Assembly: GCA_947624455.1 (NCBI GenBank)
Contig: CANQKL010000019.1
Location: forward strand, 1-16,228
Direction: 5' to 3'
DNA length: 16,228 nt
Origin: an uncultured Clostridia bacterium
GTDB lineage: Bacteria; Bacillota; Clostridia; UMGS1883
Shown: positions 7,799 to 14,566 of the stretch, piece after piece
How the letters are laid out: each line of letters opens with the position of its first letter
Numbering within the stretch: position 1 is the stretch's first letter
The notes under the pieces: generated by a model
The model's input: the letters and a program-made list of their open reading frames with translations, nothing else
Database searches by the model: none
What the model was told of the DNA's origin: nothing
Made by a program: the position numbers and the translations under genes

Positions 7799-7845
7799 AA
7801 AAAGGCCCCCTTGGGCGAAGCCGCCCGAGCAGGGGTCCTTTTGTT
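7799..7845. terminator. Bidirectional terminator between ldhA and putP
   Basis: AAAAGG–CCCCT–GGGC pairs with GCCC–AGGGG–CCTTTT around a short loop (7800–7842), with one C·T mismatch in the lower stem. On the + strand the stem runs into TTTTGTTT, and on the − strand into five Ts, so it can stop both ldhA (+) and the convergent putP (−). Confidence 0.85.
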
Positions 7846-7895
7846 TGGTTATAAGCGTGGAGTTTAGGGCTTTCGTACCGTTTGCCGCGGACTCG

Positions 7896-9419
7896 TCAGC
7901 CCTTGGCCGCCTCGAACTCGTCGATTATGGATTTTTCAGGAGCCTTGGTCAGCAGACTCACGGCAACGATCACCAAAAGCCCCGTGATAAAAGCGGGCAG
8001 AAGCTCGTATATGGCCCATACTCCTCCCATTGGAGCGATGAGGTATTTCCAGATAAAGACCATTGCGCCGCCAGCTACCATTCCGGCCAGCGCGCCGGGA
8101 AGGGTTGTGCGCTTCCAAAACAGGGAGCATATCATGATCGGGCCGAAGCCAGCGCCAAAGCCCGCCCAGGCAAAGGAAACTATGCCGAAAACGGAACTTG
8201 ACTCGTCGCGGGCTATGATAACGCCAAGTATTGCAATGACGATAACGGTCACTCGGGCGGCCAGCATACCGGCGCGCTTGGACAGCTTGATGTGGAAAGT
8301 CTCCTGAAGCAGGTTTTCCGAAACGCTCGAGGAAGCCGCCAACAGCTGAGAGTCGGCCGTGGACATGGTGCTTGCCAGTATGCCCGCCAGTATCAGGCCC
8401 GCCATCAGCGCCGGAATAATGCCGTAGGTGGACAGGAAGGACGCTATTTGCATTATAACTGTTTCGGTATTGCTGCCGGAAAGGGCGGGAATGAAGCCGC
8501 CAGCGCTGAGGGTTCGGCCGATTATGCCGATGAGCATGGCGAAGCTCATGGCTATTACCACCCACACCGAGGCCACCCGGCGGGAAAGCTTCAGCTTATT
8601 TTCGTCCTCAATAGCCATGAACCGCAGCAGAATGTGGGGCATACCGAAGTAGCCGAGGCCCCAGGCCAGTGTTGAGATTATTTTCAAAAGGCCGTAGGGC
8701 TGAGCCGCGTTAGATGCTTCGGAATAGGTCGCCGTGGGGGAAAGGTAGCCGGGCAGATCCTTGACATTATCGATGACCGCCCCGATGCCGCCAGCGGGGA
8801 CAGTGGAGAATATCAGCACGAACAGCACGGCCACCGTCATGATTATGCTCTGGATAAAGTCGGTGGTCGAGGCCGCCATAAAGCCCCCTGCCGCCGTATA
8901 GCCCACAATTACTATGGCGGATATGATCATTGCCGTCATGTAATTCCAGCCAAAGAGGGAGGAGAACAGCTTACCGCAGGCGGCGAAGCCGGAGGCCGTA
9001 TAGGGGACAAAGAACACGATGATTATAAGGGCCGCGATGGCGGAGAGAATGTTTTTACTGTCGTGGAAGCGCTTGGAAAAGAACTGCGGGATAGTGAATG
9101 AGTCGGTGACCTGCGTGTAACGGCGCAGCCGCTTGGCGGTCAGCAGCCAGTTCAAATACGTACCCACAGCCAGGCCGACGATAGTCCAGCCCACATCGGC
9201 CACGCCGGAGAGATAGGCGAGGCCGGGCAGTCCCACCAGGAGGTAGGCCGACATATCCGAGGCCTCGGCGCTCATGGCGGTGACGAGCGGGCCGAGCTTG
9301 CGCCCGCCAAGATAAAACTCCGAGCTGGAGGAAGCCCTGCTGTAGCGTACGCCCACAGCCAGAACCAGCCCCAGATAAACCAGCATGGTAATAAGTATGC
9401 AGATGGATTGCGTAGTCAT
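7896..9419 (-). CDS. putP: Sodium/proline symporter (SSS family)
   Basis: Integral membrane transporter that takes up L-proline with Na+. The 507-residue protein has about 13 hydrophobic helices. It carries close PutP matches: FYLGGRKLGPLVTAMSAEASDMSAYLLVGLPG near the N-terminus (this stretch covers parts of helices 1–2 with the Na+-site residues) and TDSFTIPQFF, plus ILASTMSTADSQLLAASSSVSENL in the eighth/ninth-helix region. Length is normal (E. coli PutP is 502). The start is set by AGAGGTGA on the − strand at 9424–9431. No putA or proline racemase gene lies nearby, so whether proline is a nutrient, a Stickland electron acceptor or an osmolyte here is open. It is transcribed alone, divergent from the yitT-like gene. 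Confidence 0.92.
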   Translation of the reverse strand: MTTQSICILITMLVYLGLVLAVGVRYSRASSSSEFYLGGRKLGPLVTAMSAEASDMSAYLLVGLPGLAYLSGVADVGWTIVGLAVGTYLNWLLTAKRLRRYTQVTDSFTIPQFFSKRFHDSKNILSAIAALIIIVFFVPYTASGFAACGKLFSSLFGWNYMTAMIISAIVIVGYTAAGGFMAASTTDFIQSIIMTVAVLFVLIFSTVPAGGIGAVIDNVKDLPGYLSPTATYSEASNAAQPYGLLKIISTLAWGLGYFGMPHILLRFMAIEDENKLKLSRRVASVWVVIAMSFAMLIGIIGRTLSAGGFIPALSGSNTETVIMQIASFLSTYGIIPALMAGLILAGILASTMSTADSQLLAASSSVSENLLQETFHIKLSKRAGMLAARVTVIVIAILGVIIARDESSSVFGIVSFAWAGFGAGFGPIMICSLFWKRTTLPGALAGMVAGGAMVFIWKYLIAPMGGVWAIYELLPAFITGLLVIVAVSLLTKAPEKSIIDEFEAAKG

Positions 9420-9451
9420 TTTATCACCTCTAAAATAAAAAATATATACCT

Positions 9452-9480
9452 ATAATACCATAAATTTGCAAAAAAATCAA
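9452..9480 (-). promoter_or_regulatory. Promoter of putP
   Basis: On the − strand TTGATT (9480–9475), a 17-base spacer and TATTAT (9457–9452). This matches 4 of 6 and 5 of 6 consensus bases with ideal spacing, in an AT-rich gap about 30 bases before the putP start codon. Confidence 0.7.
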
Positions 9481-9499
9481 GAGAATTACTTATTGATTA

Positions 9500-9528
9500 T
9501 TGACATTTTAGATGGGTTATGATAAGCT
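9500..9528 (+). promoter_or_regulatory. Promoter of the YitT-family gene
   Basis: TTGACA (9500–9505), 17-base spacer, TAAGCT (9523–9528) preceded by TG at 9520–9521 as an extended −10. The −35 is perfect and the −10 weak, which the TGn can compensate. Back to back with the putP promoter, with the two −35 boxes 19 bases apart. Confidence 0.65.
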
Positions 9529-9574
9529 GTAAGGGAAATTATGATTGGAAAAATGTGCAAGGAGGCACACTGTT

Positions 9575-10453
9575 ATGAAAATTAGAAGCGGCTTCAGCAG
9601 CGCGGGAAAACTGGCGATGGCTGTTATGGGATCCTTCCTTTACGCCTTCGGTATCAATATGTTCATAGCCGGACTGGGCCTGTACAGCGGCGGGATAATG
9701 GGCCTGTCCCAAATAATAAGGAACCTGATGGCAAGGGTCGTGGACATCAAGGGCATAAATCTGGCTGGTATTATATACTATATCATCAATATTCCGATTT
9801 TTGTGCTGGCATACCGATCCATTGGGCGCAAATTCCTGCTCAAGACGCTGATGTGCGTTACCGCTATCTCCCTTTTTACCACTGTCATACCGATTCCCGC
9901 GAATGCCATAGTCGGCGACCAACTGGTGAGCTGCCTTATCGGCGGCTTTGTTTCCGGCTTTGGTCTGGGACTTGCGCTACGCAGCGGCGGGAGCGGCGGC
10001 GGCACGGACATAATTGGCCTATACTGCATAAAAAAGGATTTAAAGGTGAGCGTCGGTACCATAAATCTGGCTGTCAACGTGGCGCTTTACGCCCTGTGTA
10101 TGCTGCTTTTTAACGTTGAGACGGCAATATATTCCATAATTTTTGCCGTGGCCAGCTCCATCGCGTTGGATAAGACCTATTCTCAGAGCATAAACGCCGA
10201 GGTCACCGTTATCACAAAGGAACACGGCCATGAGATAGCCGAGGCCGTAAATACCCGGCTGGTGCGCGGCGTGACGTCTTGGGCCGGTAAGGGTTCATAC
10301 ACCGATCAGGACACTCAGATACTGTACATAATTCTCAGTAAATACGAGCTTTCAGCTCTCAGGTCGCTCATCCGTGAGATCGACCCCCACGCCTTTGTAG
10401 TTGTGAAGGAAGGCGTTAAAATCGAAGGAAATTATCTGAAAAAACTGGGATGA
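9575..10453 (+). CDS. YitT-family membrane protein (DUF161 + DUF2179)
   Basis: The 292-residue protein has the YitT family layout: about five to six membrane helices in residues 10–190, with glycine-rich conserved segments YAFGINMFIAGLGLYSGGIMGLSQ and LALRSGGSGGGTDIIGLY, then a soluble C-terminal DUF2179 domain (about 205–290; VITKEHGHEIAEAV, RGVTSW.GKGSYT, ILYIILSKYEL, IDPHAFVVV). DUF2179 has a ferredoxin-like fold resembling PII/CutA-type regulatory domains, so a sensing role is plausible, but transport substrate and ligand are unknown for the family. I chose the ATG at 9575, 9 bases after AAGGAGG; an in-frame TTG at 9545 lies upstream of that ribosome site. It has its own promoter and appears monocistronic or leaks into the next operon. 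Confidence 0.88.
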   Translation: MKIRSGFSSAGKLAMAVMGSFLYAFGINMFIAGLGLYSGGIMGLSQIIRNLMARVVDIKGINLAGIIYYIINIPIFVLAYRSIGRKFLLKTLMCVTAISLFTTVIPIPANAIVGDQLVSCLIGGFVSGFGLGLALRSGGSGGGTDIIGLYCIKKDLKVSVGTINLAVNVALYALCMLLFNVETAIYSIIFAVASSIALDKTYSQSINAEVTVITKEHGHEIAEAVNTRLVRGVTSWAGKGSYTDQDTQILYIILSKYELSALRSLIREIDPHAFVVVKEGVKIEGNYLKKLG

Positions 10454-10479
10454 TTTTCCGAAGTCATTCTGAAAACTAT

Positions 10480-10513
10480 AAGATTTGACGGGTTGTACGT
10501 GTCAAATTTTGTG
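10480..10513 (+). terminator. Weak hairpin, possible terminator after the YitT-family gene
   Basis: AAGATTTGAC (10480–10489) pairs with GTCAAATTTT (10501–10510) through one G·T, with an 11-base loop. The stem is AT-rich and the trailing T-run is only about four bases, so termination would be inefficient. Confidence 0.35.
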
Positions 10514-10552
10514 GGAAAGACGCCCTTTGCGGGAACGAAAACGCTACGGGTA

Positions 10553-10581
10553 TTGACAATTTTTGAAAAATTTGCTATACT
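10553..10581 (+). promoter_or_regulatory. Promoter of the PIN-like–trmK–nif3 operon
   Basis: TTGACA (10553–10558), a 17-base spacer, and TATACT (10576–10581). The −35 is perfect and the −10 has five of six consensus bases. The start would be near 10588, about 56 bases before the ATG at 10644. Confidence 0.85.
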
Positions 10582-10591
10582 TGTTGTGCCT

Positions 10592-10629
10592 GGGATACTT
10601 GCAGCTCGATCCCGGGCCGACATATCGAG
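10592..10629 (+). other. Two mutually exclusive hairpins in the 5' leader
   Basis: GGGAT (10592–10596) can pair with ATCCC (10609–10613). Alternatively CTCGAT (10605–10610) can pair with ATCGAG (10624–10629), directly before the AAGGA ribosome site (10631–10635). The two share bases 10609–10610, so only one can form at a time. Stems are short (5 and 6 bp), so this may be chance. Confidence 0.3.
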
Positions 10630-10643
10630 AAAGGAATGAAATA

Positions 10644-11210
10644 ATGTCCGTATTTCTTATTGACTACGAAAACCTCCATACCTCGGCCTTTAGCGGCCTT
10701 GAGGATTTGACCGAGGAGGATAGGGTGTTCATATTTTACACCAACAACTCCGACAACCTGACGTTTTCGCTGATGCAGCGGCTCAATAACGCCCGAGCGA
10801 AGATCGAGTACCTCAAGGTCAACTGCGGCGGCAAAAATTCTCTGGATTTTCAGCTCTGCACATATCTCGGCTACCTTATCGGCGTCTGCCGGGACACACG
10901 GTTCGCCATTGTGAGCCGTGACAAGGGCTACAATACCATGCTCTCCTTTTGGGGCGATAAGATGGAAAACGGCAACTGCGTGGTCAGCGGCGTTACCATC
11001 CGCAACAGCATGGACCGTCCCGCCGTTGGAGAAAACGTCGCCCAGACAGAGGAACTCGCGGACGAGGCCGTAGCTCCCGACCAGCTCCAACCGCAAGCCG
11101 AACAACCCGTCGAGCAGTCTGAGCAGCCTATAGAGAAGCCTAAGCGCAAGTATAACCGCCGTACTCCGTATAAACGTAAGACCAAGTCCCCGGCGGAGCA
11201 AAGCGCATGA
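10644..11210 (+). CDS. PIN/NYN-like nuclease-domain protein with basic tail
   Basis: A 188-residue protein. The N-terminal 120 residues look like a PIN-like (NYN/LabA-related) fold: hydrophobic strand then FLIDYENLH with Asp7 and Asn10, SLDFQLCTYLG with Asp68, and FAIVSRDKGYNTML with Asp93. These acidic residues sit where such nucleases bind metal, so a metal-dependent RNase role is likely but untested. Residues about 125–165 are a Glu/Gln/Pro-rich linker with repeated EQP, and 165–183 form a Lys/Arg-rich stretch (KPKRKYNRR, PYKRKTK) suited to nucleic-acid binding. The ATG at 10644 follows AAGGA by 8 bases; an ATG at 10636 opens only a two-codon frame. It overlaps trmK by ATGA, which ties it to a tRNA-modification gene. 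Not a toxin-antitoxin pair by context, since no antitoxin-like neighbour exists. Confidence 0.7.
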   Translation: MSVFLIDYENLHTSAFSGLEDLTEEDRVFIFYTNNSDNLTFSLMQRLNNARAKIEYLKVNCGGKNSLDFQLCTYLGYLIGVCRDTRFAIVSRDKGYNTMLSFWGDKMENGNCVVSGVTIRNSMDRPAVGENVAQTEELADEAVAPDQLQPQAEQPVEQSEQPIEKPKRKYNRRTPYKRKTKSPAEQSA

Positions 11211-11890
11211 TCTCTCTGTCTCCTCGGTTGGAAATGGTGCTGAGCCTGGTTCCGGAGCGGGTGGGTTGCTGCGACGTGGGTACGGATCACGGGTATATTG
11301 CCGCCGCCCTGGCTCATCAGGGCCGGAAGGTCATTGCACTGGACGTGAACCGCGGCCCTCTTGAGCAGGCCCGCCGAAATCTTGAACGTATGGGCCTTGA
11401 GGGCCGGGTCGAGACTCGGCTTTCGTCTGGGCTTGAGGCCGTTGAGCCGGGGGAGGTTGACTGCGCCGTTATCGCTGGGATGGGCGGCGAACTTATAGCT
11501 GAAATACTTGAAAAGGGCATAAAGGATATTCGTTTTTTTGTTCTTCAGCCTCAATCCAAATTTTACGAGCTGCGGGATTATCTGAGCAAAAACGGTTTTT
11601 GTATCTTGAAAGAGGTTCTCTGCCGTGAGGAGCAGCGTTATTATGTGGCCTTGTTGGCCGAGGCGCGCGGCGGGAACCTGCCCTTGTCCGAGGCGGAAAA
11701 GCATATCGGCCCCTTGCTGCTCAGGGACCGACCGCCTCTTTTTTGCGAATATTTGGCTTCCCGGCGGCGGGAAGCTGAAAAAATACTTGAAAAGATCGGC
11801 GAAGCGGAAACTCCCCGGCGGGAGGAATGTGCCGCGTTGGCGGAGATGTTTCGGAAATATGAGCAAGGGGGATTGAGCCATGGCTGTTGA
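11207..11890 (+). CDS. trmK: tRNA (adenine(22)-N1)-methyltransferase
   Basis: Methylates N1 of A22 in the D-loop region of bacterial tRNAs using S-adenosylmethionine (Bacillus YqfN family). The 227-residue protein opens with ISLSPRLEMVLSLV, then the Rossmann SAM motif CDVGTDHGY (Asp23 to Tyr30), the acidic strand end VIALDVN (Asp46), the family-specific AGMGG at 90–94 and FVLQPQSKFYELR. A charged helical C-terminal domain follows (about 165–220), typical of the family's coiled coil. The start overlaps the PIN-like gene by four bases, and the end overlaps the Nif3-like gene by eleven. In Bacillus yqfN–yqfO lie together next to sigA; here the pair is instead led by the PIN-like gene. Confidence 0.93.
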   Translation: MISLSPRLEMVLSLVPERVGCCDVGTDHGYIAAALAHQGRKVIALDVNRGPLEQARRNLERMGLEGRVETRLSSGLEAVEPGEVDCAVIAGMGGELIAEILEKGIKDIRFFVLQPQSKFYELRDYLSKNGFCILKEVLCREEQRYYVALLAEARGGNLPLSEAEKHIGPLLLRDRPPLFCEYLASRRREAEKILEKIGEAETPRREECAALAEMFRKYEQGGLSHGC

Positions 11891-12659
11891 GTTAGGGGAA
11901 ATTATTGAATTTATGGAAAGCGCTTTTCCCGTCCAATACGCGGCGGACTACGATAACGTGGGCCTTTTGGCCGGACGCCGCGGCGGGACGGTGGACAAGG
12001 CCCTACTCTGCCTGGACTGCGACAAATTTGTGGTTCGGGAGGCCGTTCGCGAAGGAGCGCGGCTCATAATCAGCCACCATCCGGTGATATTCGGCGGGAT
12101 AAAATCGGTTTCTGACAACTGCCCCGACGGAGAAATGCTGGTAGAGGCCATTGAAAATGGCATTTCGATATACTGTGCGCACACCAATCTGGACAGTTGT
12201 CCCGGCGGACTGACCGATTACCTTTGCAGTCGACTGGGGCTGGAGCCTTTAGAGGCTATTGAGGGAAATGACGGGCGCATATGCCGCCCGAAGGGCGAAC
12301 TAAAGCTGCTGGAGCTTTGCGCGCGGCTCAAGAAAGAACTCGATCTGAACAGTGTTGCCACAACGGCACAGATGAACAGGCCCGTAAAGCTTGTGGCCGT
12401 CTGCAACGGCAGCGGCGGTTCGCTGGCCGCTGCGGCCATGGCCAAAGGGGCGGACGTGTATATCACCGGCGACGTGAAGTATCACCAGATGCGGGAGTTT
12501 TACCTGACCGAGGGCTTTGAGTACATTGAGGTGAGCCACTACGACAGTGAAAAGATAGTGACCGAGCTGTTGTTCGACAAGCTTAAGGAGTATTTCGGCA
12601 CCCGTCTCGAGGCCATTATCTCCAAGGAAAACTGCCCGCCCATCACCGAGGTTGGATAA
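11880..12659 (+). CDS. Nif3-like dinuclear metal centre protein
   Basis: A 259-residue member of the NIF3/DUF34 (YqfO/YbgI) family, which forms hexameric toroids with a two-metal site and is loosely linked to GTP cyclohydrolase-I-like or cofactor roles; the true reaction is not established. Visible metal ligands: His66 and His67 in ISHHPVIFGG, His101 and Asp105 in CAHTNLDS, and His220 and Glu224 in the C-terminal VSHYDSE. Also conserved are ADYDNVGLL and the ITGDVKYH segment. It is the short form: it lacks the PII/CutA-like insertion that makes Bacillus YqfO about 370 residues. An AAGGGGG ribosome site lies inside the end of trmK, and the 11-base overlap indicates coupling. Confidence 0.9.
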   Translation: MAVELGEIIEFMESAFPVQYAADYDNVGLLAGRRGGTVDKALLCLDCDKFVVREAVREGARLIISHHPVIFGGIKSVSDNCPDGEMLVEAIENGISIYCAHTNLDSCPGGLTDYLCSRLGLEPLEAIEGNDGRICRPKGELKLLELCARLKKELDLNSVATTAQMNRPVKLVAVCNGSGGSLAAAAMAKGADVYITGDVKYHQMREFYLTEGFEYIEVSHYDSEKIVTELLFDKLKEYFGTRLEAIISKENCPPITEVG

Positions 12660-12680
12660 ACGGCCTGATTTGAGGCAAAA

Positions 12681-12732
12681 AATGGGCTGTAAAAAAATGG
12701 CGCAGATCTGCGTCATTTTTTTACAGCCCATT
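12681..12732. terminator. Long bidirectional inverted-repeat terminator
   Basis: A 52-base inverted repeat of 26 + 26 bases, perfect apart from one G·T pair. The centre is the palindrome CGCAGATCTGCG (12701–12712), flanked by an A7 tract on the left (12691–12697) and T7 on the right (12716–12722), then CTGT/ACAG and GGGC/GCCC outward. The inner hairpin followed by T7 is an intrinsic terminator on either strand, serving the trmK–nif3 operon (+) and the convergent secreted-protein gene (−). Confidence 0.9.
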
Positions 12733-12748
12733 GGCTTACGCCGCATAC

Positions 12749-12764
12749 GGGGAACAGCTTCCCC
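12749..12764. repeat. Small GC-rich hairpin after the DUF2680-like gene
   Basis: GGGGAA (12749–12754) pairs with TTCCCC (12759–12764) across a four-base loop. It sits between the stop codon of the − strand gene and the large terminator. No T-run follows, so it is not a terminator by itself; it could protect the mRNA 3' end. Confidence 0.4.
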
Positions 12765-12779
12765 CGCACGGTGATAGAC

Positions 12780-13148
12780 TTAAACGGTCTCGCCCAGATC
12801 GGCGGAGGCAGAGTCGCCAACGGCTGTCTCGCCGCGGTGGCCGCAGCCCTTGAGGCCGAAGCCGTGACGCTTGCCGCCGAAGCCTCTGAGATCGCCGCTC
12901 TCGACCTTGGCGATTATCTCGTCATACTGCTCCTGAGAGAGTTCGCCGGAAGCCAGCTTTTCGTCCAGCTTGGCCTTGACGTTTTCGGTCATTTCAGCCT
13001 TCTGCTCCTCGGTAAGCTCCACCTTGACGGCTTTTACCCCCGCGGGACGGAGTTTCATGGCAGGCACGCTGTCGGCGGCGAGGGCGGGAACCGAGGCGAT
13101 TACTGCCGCGGAAAGGGCGGCCGCCGCAAATCCTGTAAGCTTTTTCAT
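12780..13148 (-). CDS. Small secreted protein, DUF2680-like
   Basis: A 122-residue precursor. Residues 1–24 are a clear signal peptide (MKK, hydrophobic Ala-rich core, cleavage after PALA). A basic stretch follows, then an amphipathic helical pair of about 45 residues, VELTEEQKAEMTENVKAKLDEKLASGELSQEQYDEIIAKVESGD, quoted here as VELTEEQKAEM and LSQEQYDEI; this pattern (LTxEQKxE… L(T/S)QEQxDxI) resembles the DUF2680 domain of secreted clostridial and Bacillus proteins of unknown function. The end is rich in Gly, Lys and His with one Cys (residues about 89–106), possibly metal- or surface-binding. AGGAGGT lies 7 bases before the ATG. The promoter region carries three 11-bp-spaced repeats. Family assignment is from pattern memory and is moderate. 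Confidence 0.72.
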   Translation of the reverse strand: MKKLTGFAAAALSAAVIASVPALAADSVPAMKLRPAGVKAVKVELTEEQKAEMTENVKAKLDEKLASGELSQEQYDEIIAKVESGDLRGFGGKRHGFGLKGCGHRGETAVGDSASADLGETV

Positions 13149-13182
13149 AATGATTACCTCCTATAATTTTGATTACAGGTAT

Positions 13183-13225
13183 ATAATAACAGGGGTTTGT
13201 TAAAATTACGTTAAAGCATTGTTAA
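13183..13225 (-). promoter_or_regulatory. PhoB/OmpR-type direct-repeat site and −10 of the small secreted-protein gene
   Basis: On the − strand three repeats TTAACA (13225–13220), TTAACG (13214–13209) and TTAACA (13203–13198) recur with an exact 11-base period. The extended core TTTAAC is identical in all three. A −10 box TATTAT lies at 13188–13183, nine bases after the last repeat, and no recognisable −35 is present. That is the layout of activator-dependent promoters of the PhoB/PhoP/OmpR family, whose dimers bind TTAACA-like direct repeats one helical turn apart. The regulator is not in the window. Confidence 0.6.
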
Positions 13226-13247
13226 ATCTGTGTGATTTTTTACCGGC

Positions 13248-14495
13248 TCAGTTAAAGTACAGCAGCTCGGCCCCGTTTTTGTCCACAAGGACGAGCTTTT
13301 CGCCTATGGCCAGACAGGCGGTCTCGCTGTTGTCTCGGAAGGGATAATCCGCTCCCCAGGGGATGCGGTTGTACTTTAGTGGTATGACGACGTTTAAGTC
13401 CCTGTCGGCAAAGCCGAAAAAGCCCTCGGTGTTCCTGAGCATGAACCGTCCGCCGAAGCAGTAGGCCGGATCCAGCCATGTGCCTTCGGGCGGAGACTGT
13501 AAACGCCGGGTGTAATATTGCCCGTTGTTCACAAGAAAGACCTCGCCGCCGATGACCGCCGCCCCGGGGAAAACCAGCTCAGTCGTTAACCGGCCCTCGG
13601 CGTCGGACACGCCGTACTTCCCGTCCCGGCTAACGATCGCCAGCCCGTCCCGGAGAGAACTCACGCTGTCGAAGCTCCCGCCGGAAGCGCCCTTGCCGAC
13701 GCTGAGGCTGTCGGCGCTGAATGTGTATTGATTTGTCCGGTGCGCGTCCCTGGCGTCAAAGTAGGTGTCAAAACGGACCCCTTCCCGGTCTGTCCAGAAA
13801 AATTCATTGTTCCGCTGAACGGTCATTATGCCGTATACGTCCGGCTGACTCAGCCAGCCCACTACGTCGGTAATAGGGGTATCGGCGGTATTGTTGCGGA
13901 AAAAGTTGACCCGGGGAGCGCCGCTGCGGTATATCTCAATGGCGTCGGTATCGCAGCCGTCAACGCTTTCAAAGGCAAAGCGCTCCTTTATGACGTCCTC
14001 GGTCCCCAGACTGGTAAGTCTGTACACCCGGCGATTGGCGTAGGCGGCGGCATAACTGTCGGAATAGCCGTATACCTTTACAGTGGCGGATAAAGCGTCG
14101 TCGGCAATATAGGTCACCGACCGTGGAACTATGATGCTCTTAAGAAAGGAGCAGCCGTCGAAGGCCTGGCTGTCCACCTTTACCGTACCCGAGGGCAGCC
14201 GCACACAGGTTAGGCTGGAGCAGTTCGCCATTGCCCTGACCCCCACAAGAGTCAGCGTCGAAGGCAGCTTTACCTCCTCGGCCATGGAACAGCCCTCCAG
14301 CAGTCCCTCCCCTAAAGATGTGACGCCCTCGGCCACCACAATAGAGGTGACAGACGTTCTGTCCAGGCCGAACATGGGGTCGTCCCCCTCGGTCACCGTA
14401 AGAACGCCCTCGGGCGACAGGCTGTAGGCTAAAGCTGGAAGGGCGGCCAGGATGGTCATGACCGCAAGAGCGCAGGCAAAGATAAATTTTTTCAC
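13248..14495 (-). CDS. Secreted BspA-type leucine-rich-repeat protein with WG-like C-terminal part
   Basis: A 415-residue secreted protein of unknown function. Residues 1–23 are a signal peptide (MKKF, hydrophobic core, LPALA). Residues about 48–140 hold three to four LRR_5/BspA-type repeats (SVTSIVVAEGVTSLGEG, EEVKLPSTLTLVG, TCVRLPSGTVKVDSQAFDGC, KSIIVPRSVTYI), ending with the YGYSDSYAAAYA cap usual in this family. The remaining 270 residues contain beta-rich segments resembling WG repeats (DGLAIVSRDGKYGVSD, TEGFFGFADRDLNVVIPLKYN, LVLVDKNGAELL), a fold of uncertain role. The start is GTG at 14495, seven bases after GGGAGG. No cell-wall sorting motif or transmembrane end is seen, so it is probably released or loosely surface-bound. 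BspA-type repeats elsewhere mediate adhesion; that is only suggestive here. Confidence 0.75.
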   Translation of the reverse strand: MKKFIFACALAVMTILAALPALAYSLSPEGVLTVTEGDDPMFGLDRTSVTSIVVAEGVTSLGEGLLEGCSMAEEVKLPSTLTLVGVRAMANCSSLTCVRLPSGTVKVDSQAFDGCSFLKSIIVPRSVTYIADDALSATVKVYGYSDSYAAAYANRRVYRLTSLGTEDVIKERFAFESVDGCDTDAIEIYRSGAPRVNFFRNNTADTPITDVVGWLSQPDVYGIMTVQRNNEFFWTDREGVRFDTYFDARDAHRTNQYTFSADSLSVGKGASGGSFDSVSSLRDGLAIVSRDGKYGVSDAEGRLTTELVFPGAAVIGGEVFLVNNGQYYTRRLQSPPEGTWLDPAYCFGGRFMLRNTEGFFGFADRDLNVVIPLKYNRIPWGADYPFRDNSETACLAIGEKLVLVDKNGAELLYFN

Positions 14496-14528
14496 TTTTG
14501 ATCCTCCCGTTAATGTTTTCTACAGTTA

Positions 14529-14557
14529 ATTCTACAACTTTTTTTCCAATATGTCAA
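14529..14557 (-). promoter_or_regulatory. Promoter of the LRR/WG-like gene
   Basis: On the − strand TTGACA (14557–14552), 17-base spacer with an A7 tract, TAGAAT (14534–14529). Perfect −35 and five of six −10 bases, about 33 bases before the GTG start. Confidence 0.8.
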
Positions 14558-14566
14558 TTCTTAATC

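Noticed and set aside
9541..9574. ATG at 9541 and TTG at 9545 as starts for the YitT-family gene
   Set aside because: The ATG is in another frame, and the TTG precedes the strong AAGGAGG that sits nine bases before the ATG at 9575.
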